Assembly (NCBI GenBank): GCA_014379815.1
Contig: JACMLA010000688.1
Coordinates: 1 to 8,148 of the forward strand
Length of the DNA: 8,148 bases
Direction of reading: 5' to 3'
Source: Bryobacteraceae bacterium
Lineage (GTDB): Bacteria; Acidobacteriota; Terriglobia; Bryobacterales; Bryobacteraceae
Shown one piece after another: positions 1 to 7,300 of the stretch; the stretch's first letter is position 1; each line of letters starts with the position of its first letter. The position numbers and the translations under genes were made by a program. The notes beneath the pieces are model-generated. The model saw nothing but the letters and a program-made list of their open reading frames with translations. It did no database searches and was not told the DNA's origin.

Positions 1-2
1 AG

Positions 3-440
3 CGGCAAATCCGGCCTTTGGTCGGATGCATTGTCCTGCTGATGCTGGTGGCCTATCTCCGGCGGAAATGGCAGAAGACGACCGAAGACGCTGCAGTCCC
101 AGCCGCTCCCTATGGTCTTGCTGCCGGTTTCGCGACGACGGTGGCAAATGCAGCGGGTCCAGTGATGAGCTTGTACCTGCTTAGCAAAAAGCTGCCTAAA
201 GAAGAGTTTGTTGCGACCGGAGCCTGGTTCTTCTTCTTCGTCAACCTGAGCAAAATTCCGGTCTACGCATTTCATGGCCTGTTCTCGGCCAGGTCTCTTG
301 CTTTTGACGCAATGATGATCGTTCCGGTACTTGCCGGAGCCTTGACCGGGCGGTGGATTATCCATCGCATTCCGCCCGGTGTTTTCGAGGCCCTGATAGT
401 AGCCCTGACCGCGCTATCAACGGTACTGCTGTTTCGTTAG
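3..440 (+). CDS. TauE/SafE-family membrane permease, C-terminal part (5' end outside window)
   Basis: This is the last 145 residues of an integral inner-membrane protein of the TauE/SafE (sulfite exporter/DUF81) family, whose members export or import small, often sulfur-containing or organic anions. The frame is open from base 3, so the TTG at 18 is an internal Leu, not a start. A hydrophobic segment (about residues 6-19) leads to a basic loop (YLRRKWQKTTED). Four more hydrophobic stretches follow, around residues 36-60, 69-93, 98-117 and 122-144. The segment GFATTVANAAGPVMSLYLL, followed by a charged KLPKEEFVATGAW turn and an aromatic FFFFVNLSKIP helix, is characteristic of the second half-repeat of this family. 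Members are usually about 240-270 residues, so roughly 100 residues lie off the left edge. The stop is TAG at 438-440, only 2 bp from the stop of the convergent receptor gene. The substrate cannot be read from the sequence. The family call is firm; any link to sulfite is not. Confidence 0.85.
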   Translation, partial: RQIRPLVGCIVLLMLVAYLRRKWQKTTEDAAVPAAPYGLAAGFATTVANAAGPVMSLYLLSKKLPKEEFVATGAWFFFFVNLSKIPVYAFHGLFSARSLAFDAMMIVPVLAGALTGRWIIHRIPPGVFEALIVALTALSTVLLFR

Positions 441-442
441 GA

Positions 443-3400
443 CTAGAAAGACAGCTTCATGGCCATCTGAATGACGCGCCAGCTTTCTCCATTTTGATTC
501 GTCGTCGAAGAACTTGCGGTAGACAGAGTCACGCAGCAGGCCTGTCCGAAGACCGGTGAGGTGATCGCGGGAGTACCTACACTGGCATCCCGGGGATTGC
601 GGAAGTTGGGGTGATTTAAAGCGTTGAAGAACTCTGTGCGGAACACCAGCCGTACCCGCTCAGTAATCGCGAACGCTTTAGCCACACTGGCATCGATGTT
701 CCAGTACTTAGGACCTTGAAACACATTTCGTCCGATCCCCAGCTCACCAGGTGCGGGGAGGGCGAACGCGTCTGCATTCTGGAAAAAGACCGGCCCGACC
801 ACACCTTGCTTGTCTTGCAACTGTGACTGGGGAAGAGACTGCCCTGGCGCTAAGGCAGCTCGGGATTGCGCCGTGAAATTGTGACTGAAAACACCAGAAC
901 GGACGGTAAACGGTTCACCGGACTGGAAGGTATAGATGCCGTTCATGCTCCAGCCTCCGATAAGAGTGTTGAGCCAGCCATTCACGCCAGACGCGAATGC
1001 TTTGCCCTTACCAAAGGGCAGCTCGTAGATGCCACTCATGTTGATCACATGCCGCTGGTCGAAGTCCGAACGGGCCCGTTCATTGTCATAGTTGCGGCCG
1101 TCCGCAGGGGTACGGGCACCGGTTGCAGTGAGACCTCCACCAACGGTTGCGGCAACAGGATCGATAGACAGGTTGTCTATTGACTTGGATAGGGTATAGG
1201 CTCCATTCAAGAGCAGACCCTGTCCGAAGCGTTTACGAACTGTCACTTGCATCGCGTGATAATTCGAGTCGCCCCCGTTATCGAGATAGAGAATCTGCGA
1301 GAACTGCTGATTCCGTCTCAGGCGGGAATTCAATGTGCTCTGCTCCAGACGTCCGGCAAAATTACCAGCGGCACTTTGGTTCAGATCCGTAGCCGTTGCG
1401 GCGGAATTCAGAAACGCCGGGGTTGTGATCGACTGCTGCAGTAATGGAACGGCAGAAGCTCCATTGCAAGGGGAGCCGTTTGCCAGCGTTCCATCGGCGC
1501 GACACCCGTCGCCGATCGCCACGTTCCGCTGCATTGCGAGGAAAGAAGGGAGGATCGGTGCGGCATCGATCTGGTTCATGTCCCATGAGCGGTAGAGGCG
1601 TGTGCCGCGACGACCGACGTATCCAACCGAAAGCGCCAGCGCACCGGGTAATTCCCGCTGAAGTGTCAAATTCCACATGTGCACAGTTGGCAGCTTCATG
1701 TTCGGGTCAAAAACACGCACCGGTGGGGCGGTTCCTTGCACTTGATTGGGTAGTGTTAGGAAGCTGGATGGCTTTGTGGTGGGAGAGACAAGTTCGTCCC
1801 GAAAGCCCTGGCCTAGCCGAACATCAGGAACTGCTTCGCAGCCCTGAGTCGTGGTGCGAGTGCCGGAGCCATCGAACTGATTCACGCACCTGTAAATCTG
1901 GCCCGGCACTGAAGCCGCCACAGAGGTGACTTGAAAGCTGCCAAGAGGGTCGAAAGAGACTCCGTATCCTGCGCGCACCACCATCTTCTGCGAGTTCCCC
2001 GGGGCCCAGGTAATCCCAAGCCGGGGAGCCACAGCGCCCCAGTTAAAGTTGCGAAACCAGCGATCGGCTTTCTCAAACGTGACCGGTCCTTCGCTGCCGT
2101 CGATCGATCTGTTGGGGACGTAGACTCTTCCGCCAGCCTCAGTCGGAGGCGGATTTACTTCCCAGCGAACGCCGTAGCTGACGGTAATGTTTCGCCGTGC
2201 TTTCCACTCATCCTGAGCGAAGAAGTTGTATTGCTTCAGGCGCTGACCCTGGGCCCACAGACCCACGCCGTCGCCGGAACGGAAGGGCAGAAACGTGTCG
2301 CTTCTGAGGTCGCCTATGAACACCTGCGTCAAAGATGCCGGGATCCCGAGAAGGTCATTGACGGAGCGCTGCAACCGTGCGAGATCCTGCGCGGCGATGC
2401 CGGGTGTAGTAGCGGTCGCGAGGGCCGGCAAGTTAAAAGCGGCGCCCGGAGCTCTTGTGGTTGCAGACAAGCTGATCGACGGCACCAGGCTCGTTCCTCC
2501 CACATCACCTCGTTGATCGTTGTGCTGATAGAACCGGAGATTCGCGCCAAATCTCAAGACGTGTGAGCCGGTAATGACGCTAATGTTTTCGATTATCTGA
2601 GGAGTGTTTACAGCACGAAACGTGCGGGGATTGACCGTATAGTCAACGTCGGAATTTCCAAAGGTGAATCGGGGAGCGTTCGGGAACACCGGGTTCGCTT
2701 CGCCCTGCGTAAACAGAAATTGAAAGCGTGAGTAACCAAGCGTCAGCTCATTGACAACCCGCGGACTGAGGACGCTGCGCAATCCGATCGCTATATTCTT
2801 CGCAGGGCGAAACACTTCGCCGCGAGCCGGATAGCCCGGCAGAACCTGAGGACGGCTGTTCAGAGGATCTCCACCCAGCGTGTTCTGTTCGGCACCGAGG
2901 TAACGACCCCAGAGCATGTGCTGTGAAGTGAGAGTGTGATCGAGGCGTACCAGATACTGCGGGCCCCGGACTTTGTTTGGAGTATTCCAGACGTAAATAC
3001 CAGTGTTGAGACCGTCACCAGCATTGAACGAGTTGGGAGCGGGGTATCTGCCAAGCACACCAGAAACCGCGGAATCCAGACCGCGCCGCGCCGGGTCATT
3101 CGCAAAAATGTTGTACGTCGCAACGCAGTTGGAGTCTCCTGCACCGGAGCAATCCCGAACTCCTGGCGCGTACTGACCCGTAACCGGGTTGACGAGCACA
3201 CTGGAATTCTGCGTAATCCGCTGACCATTGACTGTGAGTGGATTAGCCGGATTCGATAGCCAATATCGATAATTGCCGCTTAGCGCGGAGGGGGTGTACA
3301 GATCAACAGATTCACCAAACGCTTTATCAATGGGATCAGAAAAGTTTACCTTTTGCCCTTGCCAGCTAACGAAGAAGAATGTGCGATTTTTACGGATCGG

Positions 3401-4246
3401 TCCGCCAAACTCAAACCCATACTGGTTCAGCTGCAAGAGAGGTTTTTTTTGTCCCTGGGCGTTGGAATAGAACTCCTGAGCGTTTAGAGAAGTATTGCGG
3501 AAGAATTCAAACAGCGTCCCATGGAACTGATTGGTGCCGGATCGCGTGGCGATACTCACGTTTGCGCCGGAGTTGCGGCCTTCTTCGGCTGTCGGATTCT
3601 GCGTAGTGACCTTGAACTCCTGCACGTTGTCAGGGTTCAACCGAAAGATGTTGTTTGTTGGGTTTGGATTTGTGCTCTCGTTTGCCTCGATGCCATCGAT
3701 GGTGACGTTGGCAGCAGCGGAGCGTGCTCCATTTACACTGACGGTGTTTCCGGAACGCTGCACTACGCCCGCTTCATACATCAACAGGTTTAGCGGATTG
3801 CGACCATTTAGCGGGAGGTCCACGATCGCTTTCTGTTCCACTACGCTGCCGATGGTGGCGTTGGAGGTCTGCAAGAGTTCCGCCGAAGCGGACACATTCA
3901 CAACTTCGGCGGCTGAACCTACTTCCAGCTGCACGTCGAGAACAGCCGGCGTGGCAACTTGAACTACGTTGCCATTTAGAACGCTGGTACGAAAACCCGC
4001 AGCCTCAACCTTTACTACATACGTTCCGGCATTAATCGAAGGGAATGCATAAGCTCCGGTGTCCGTTGTGTTCTGCTTTTGCGAAACTCCGGTTGCTTCA
4101 TTTGTCAGAGTGACTGCGCTGTTAGGAACGACGGCTCCAGTGGAGTCACGAACCGTTCCTGATAGTTGCGAGGTAGACGTTTGCGCGTACAGGCAAGCTG
4201 TATACACAAACACGAATGCGACAGCAGTAGACAGAAACTTCGCCAT
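443..4246 (-). CDS. TonB-dependent outer-membrane receptor with N-terminal carboxypeptidase-regulatory-like domain (Acidobacteriota Oar-like type)
   Basis: This is a 1267-residue outer-membrane transporter that would import a ligand using TonB-ExbBD energy. I chose the ATG at 4246 because AGGAG sits 5 nt upstream and a signal peptide begins there (MAKFLSTAVAFVFVYTACLYAQ, cleavage near residues 21-22). The longer reading from TTG at 4357 has neither. Residues about 28-108 form a carboxypeptidase-regulatory-like beta domain (SGTVRDSTGAVVPNSAV, GTYVVKVEAAGF). About 115-245 form the plug, with DLPLNGRN at 143-150, VNGARS at 171-176 and TIDGIEAN at 182-189. The rest is barrel, with FFAQDEWK (675-682), PRLGITWAPG (741-750), EFFNALNHPNF (1205-1215) and a terminal Phe. 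Eight mature cysteines occur as four close pairs (366/374, 787/803, 914/927, 1237/1238), probably in surface loops. The ligand is unknown. These receptors are highly paralogous in Acidobacteriota, so family membership says little about substrate. It may work with the exported protein encoded upstream, but that is inference. Confidence 0.93.
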   Translation of the reverse strand: MAKFLSTAVAFVFVYTACLYAQTSTSQLSGTVRDSTGAVVPNSAVTLTNEATGVSQKQNTTDTGAYAFPSINAGTYVVKVEAAGFRTSVLNGNVVQVATPAVLDVQLEVGSAAEVVNVSASAELLQTSNATIGSVVEQKAIVDLPLNGRNPLNLLMYEAGVVQRSGNTVSVNGARSAAANVTIDGIEANESTNPNPTNNIFRLNPDNVQEFKVTTQNPTAEEGRNSGANVSIATRSGTNQFHGTLFEFFRNTSLNAQEFYSNAQGQKKPLLQLNQYGFEFGGPIRKNRTFFFVSWQGQKVNFSDPIDKAFGESVDLYTPSALSGNYRYWLSNPANPLTVNGQRITQNSSVLVNPVTGQYAPGVRDCSGAGDSNCVATYNIFANDPARRGLDSAVSGVLGRYPAPNSFNAGDGLNTGIYVWNTPNKVRGPQYLVRLDHTLTSQHMLWGRYLGAEQNTLGGDPLNSRPQVLPGYPARGEVFRPAKNIAIGLRSVLSPRVVNELTLGYSRFQFLFTQGEANPVFPNAPRFTFGNSDVDYTVNPRTFRAVNTPQIIENISVITGSHVLRFGANLRFYQHNDQRGDVGGTSLVPSISLSATTRAPGAAFNLPALATATTPGIAAQDLARLQRSVNDLLGIPASLTQVFIGDLRSDTFLPFRSGDGVGLWAQGQRLKQYNFFAQDEWKARRNITVSYGVRWEVNPPPTEAGGRVYVPNRSIDGSEGPVTFEKADRWFRNFNWGAVAPRLGITWAPGNSQKMVVRAGYGVSFDPLGSFQVTSVAASVPGQIYRCVNQFDGSGTRTTTQGCEAVPDVRLGQGFRDELVSPTTKPSSFLTLPNQVQGTAPPVRVFDPNMKLPTVHMWNLTLQRELPGALALSVGYVGRRGTRLYRSWDMNQIDAAPILPSFLAMQRNVAIGDGCRADGTLANGSPCNGASAVPLLQQSITTPAFLNSAATATDLNQSAAGNFAGRLEQSTLNSRLRRNQQFSQILYLDNGGDSNYHAMQVTVRKRFGQGLLLNGAYTLSKSIDNLSIDPVAATVGGGLTATGARTPADGRNYDNERARSDFDQRHVINMSGIYELPFGKGKAFASGVNGWLNTLIGGWSMNGIYTFQSGEPFTVRSGVFSHNFTAQSRAALAPGQSLPQSQLQDKQGVVGPVFFQNADAFALPAPGELGIGRNVFQGPKYWNIDASVAKAFAITERVRLVFRTEFFNALNHPNFRNPRDASVGTPAITSPVFGQACCVTLSTASSSTTNQNGESWRVIQMAMKLSF

Positions 4247-4251
4247 ACTTA

Positions 4252-4257
4252 CTCCTG
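4252..4257 (-). promoter_or_regulatory. Ribosome binding site of the TonB-dependent receptor
   Basis: On the minus strand CAGGAG is followed by TAAGT and then the ATG at 4246-4244. This is a near-consensus Shine-Dalgarno sequence with 5-nt spacing. It decides the start codon, because the in-frame upstream TTG at 4357 has no comparable site and would add 37 residues ahead of an otherwise well-formed signal peptide. Confidence 0.8.
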
Positions 4258-4288
4258 AAGTGGTCTGCGAGACGGGGGCGTTTCTGCC

Positions 4289-4321
4289 AGTATACGGTAT
4301 CTTTTTGGAACTAGTCGGCAA
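4289..4321 (-). promoter_or_regulatory. Candidate promoter of the receptor gene
   Basis: On the minus strand, TATACT (4294-4289) matches five of six bases of the sigma-70 -10 consensus and lies 42 bp upstream of the receptor ATG, leaving room for a short 5' UTR. The -35 region is weak. TTGCCG (4321-4316) is the best match but leaves a 21-bp spacer, longer than usual. The segment at the normal distance overlaps one arm of the inverted repeat at 4308-4348. The promoter could therefore depend on an activator, be covered by a regulator, or be misidentified. A second candidate, TTGCCG (4357-4352) with GATACT (4336-4331) at a 15-bp spacer, lies further upstream. Confidence 0.3.
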
Positions 4322-4348
4322 TCCTGGAGCAGTATCACCGACTAGTTC
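4308..4348. repeat. Perfect 11-bp inverted repeat with ACTAGT cores in the receptor upstream region
   Basis: GAACTAGTCGG at 4308-4318 is matched exactly by its reverse complement CCGACTAGTTC at 4338-4348, with a 19-bp gap. Each arm contains the self-complementary hexamer ACTAGT (4310-4315 and 4341-4346), whose starts are 31 bp apart, close to three helical turns. Two things fit: a paired operator bound by a dimeric or tetrameric regulator just upstream of the receptor gene, or a stem-loop in an mRNA reading through from the upstream gene. It does not look like a Rho-independent terminator for minus-strand transcription, because the stem is followed by AAAAAG rather than a U-tract. Function is inferred from position only. 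Confidence 0.6.
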
Positions 4349-4374
4349 GGACGGCAAGCGACGTTGTATTCCGA

Positions 4375-7300
4375 CTAAGGAACGCTGGCGTGTATGTCCT
4401 CGCTCTGAACGACCGAGCCGCCCTCAAGCCACTCAATCTTCCAGTAGGTAAGGCGACCGGGTACAGCGGGAACATTGATCGTGCACCCTGAGCTGCATGG
4501 AGTTGGGGAAAGTCCCGAGTCCCCGGCGAAGGCGAACGGCGCGATCACGGTATCGGTTATACAAGCTTCATTGCGTTCTGTGCATTTGAGCGCGACAGCA
4601 CTGGTTCCGGAAGGGTTATATCCGAATTTGATGCGCGCGTGTGTAGCTCCGGGCGAAGCTGGCACCCGAACCGAGAGGCCACCGAAGGTTGTCCGCCCGC
4701 TAGTCTCCTTTATGGGCGGCAGGATACCCAGCAAATACGCCGATCGAACTCCATCCAGTGGTTTGGAAGAAGGCACGATGAAGGAACGTCCGGACGGATG
4801 CAGCCGGGCCTGCCAGTAATGCGGAACGGTGCCGGGCGCTGACAGAGCCGTGCTGACGATGCGTTGATTTCGCGAATCCACCTCAGCCCTGTCGGTAAAG
4901 AATTGACGGATCGTTCCTGCGCCGGGTGTTCCGGAGAAAACGCAAGGCATCTCGGCCCAGAATGCTTTGCTTACCTCGCAAGTACCTGTCTGGTAAACGT
5001 AAGGCACCTTCACGAAGGTCTGTCCTGCCGTGCTTCCGGCGACGCACTCGCCAGCCCGCAAAGCATAGCAGAGGGTGTAGTCCTCCGCGCTTGCAAGCTG
5101 ACTGGAAACGCCCGAGACATCCTTCAGGACTTTGCCACCGGACCATCCCAGCAGGGGCTGCACTTTGTAGTTGACAGCTCCGCCAAGGACATCAATGCGC
5201 CAGACACTGCCCGAGATGTTGGTGATCGTTCGCAGCCCCAGAGACGTATTGTTGCCGTCACTTGGGAGGAGCGCGTTGGAATCCATCGACCAGCGCTGTT
5301 CGCTTCTCGGCGCGGCTATGTGATTGCGACTGAGGTATTGCTGCGTTGTGCTGCCGATCGGACTCGCGACTCCGGCAAACACAGGTCCGCGGGTAGGTAA
5401 TCCGCTCACCGGGGCCTTTTGTGCGAGGTCCCCGATGCTGTTGATGTTGGGAATTGAGATCTGTCCGGATAAGAACGACAATGGCGAGTCGATACCCTTG
5501 CCTATCGCGAAGTGACCGCCAAATGAGTAAGAAACCGGAAAGTAAGTGGCACTGCCAGTCTGCCTGTTCCAGACAGCAAAACCGCCATCTCCTATGCAGC
5601 TGTTTCGGGTACCTGGTGCCATCTGCGCGAACCAGCCTGTGGCATGAGAGACTTGCAGATCGCCGATGACACATCTGCCGCCTTTCCTTGCGGAGCAACA
5701 GTAGTCCCACACAGAATCGCGTTGCGCGACAATTTTGATTTTTCCATCGGGTTCGGTACTCACAGCCAGGACCCGAAAGTATTCCGAACTTCTTTGCTGG
5801 GCGCTGGCAGGAAACAGATTGACCGTGGAGCCAACGGAGTAGTCATCGATGAAGCGGTCTCCCACTTTCCAGGTGGTAGGTTGCGTGTACGCGCTATTCC
5901 AGGTGCATACAGGTACGCCATTAGCAGGTGTCTCTCTGGGTGATGGCGTTGCGTTGCAAGGATGTCCCGGGAATCGCAGGGTGACACAGCTGCCATAGAG
6001 CGTGGAAGGTGGAGGATTCGCTGGTATTTGCAAGTTGTCGCGCTGCTCGTCGGTAAGTCCAGTCGGGCACTGCGAGTCGTAAGATCCGTTTGCGGAGAAC
6101 GGCAGGGCGGTGTTGGAGGACCATACCCCGCTCCGCATAACTGCGTCGGCCTTTGCCCGAAACGGTCCTGTAAAGGAATACGCAGGATTACCTGTAGCGC
6201 TCGCCCGGGGTAAGGCGTTGAACGATGGATAGTTTCCGCCAATGTTGTGGCAGGTTGAATAGCGGAATCCAGGTGTGCTGGACTCACTGCTGTCCAGCGA
6301 ATGCGCAACGTCCAGAAGAGTTCCGGTTGTCAGATTCACAGTAACCATAAAGCACGGCCCAATATCCTTGGCGTTGTACTGGATTGTAAAGTAAGCGTTC
6401 TGGTCAACGATGCCGTTGAATTCAATGTTATTCAAGGGGTAGAGGGTCTGATTCCAGCCCGGATATTTTGCCAGCACTTGGGTTGCGATGTCCTTACCCC
6501 CGGAGGTCGGTGTCATGTTGGTGAACGTGTATCCCTCGTTGTAGTAACCGATGCTGCCCCCGCTGTTTGCCCGATATGCCGGCCTGGGCACGGCCGTAAA
6601 CTGGCTTGCGTTGAACCTGACCCGGAAAAGGCTCGGTTTCGCGGAGTTCGCCAGCCCGCCAAAGTACACAGAGGTGCCATCGTTGTTATCGAAGCTGAAA
6701 GGGCCACTGGGAATCTGATAGTTGACAAAAAGGCGATCGCCGGCGGGATTTCCGGGATTGTCGACTGAGTTGGTGTTCAGCAGCATGCCAGCCCAGAGAG
6801 CAGGCATGTTGGGATCGTCCGGAACCCAGATCCAGATTCGTTGTGTGGAAGTCTCGGTTGGTATGTTGCACAGACGTCCGGAGTTGCCATTTGCGTCAGG
6901 CATTGAAGCGGGATGACAGCTTGCGCTTTCCGCAAAAACGTTCGAGCCAAAATTGCCTGCCCACTTGTACTTCAGATTCAGGCGCGCTACGCCGACGTTG
7001 TTGGTTTTCCAGACCCGGATGGAGTATGGAAACGTGAGGACTTCCTGGGTCGCATTCGTAATGGATTGAACCAGCTTTAGCCTTGCAGCGCTGAAGTAAG
7101 TCTCAACCGTGCAAAGCCCACCGGAGGTTCCAACGAAGGTGACTCCGAAATTTTCGCAGTTCGTTGCATCCTTGACCCAGACTCTGTGGCCGGGCTTCAA
7201 CGGCACGAAGTAACGCGGTCCGTTGGCGCTGGTGAGCGCTGGGGAATTTACCGTCAACATACCGGCTGCCGCATTCAGGCCCGGGACAATATAGTAGGAG

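Noticed and set aside
1444..2566. Plus-strand open frames of 161 and 211 codons inside the receptor gene
   Set aside because: They are antisense to conserved receptor sequence, Arg/Ser/Cys-rich, lack domains, and are explained by GC-rich coding on the opposite strand.
4308..4348. Rho-independent terminator of the upstream gene
   Set aside because: The stem is only moderately GC-rich with a 19-nt loop, and in the direction of transcription it is followed by A residues, not a U-tract.
4247..4357. Longer receptor start at the TTG at 4357
   Set aside because: It would add 37 residues before a well-formed signal peptide and span the inverted repeat. It has no good ribosome binding site, whereas ATG 4246 has AGGAG at 5 nt.
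4864..6308. Open frames of about 150-180 codons on both strands inside the large minus-strand gene
   Set aside because: Low-complexity, Arg-rich translations with no signal or domain. They overlap a much longer continuous frame with coherent protein-like composition.
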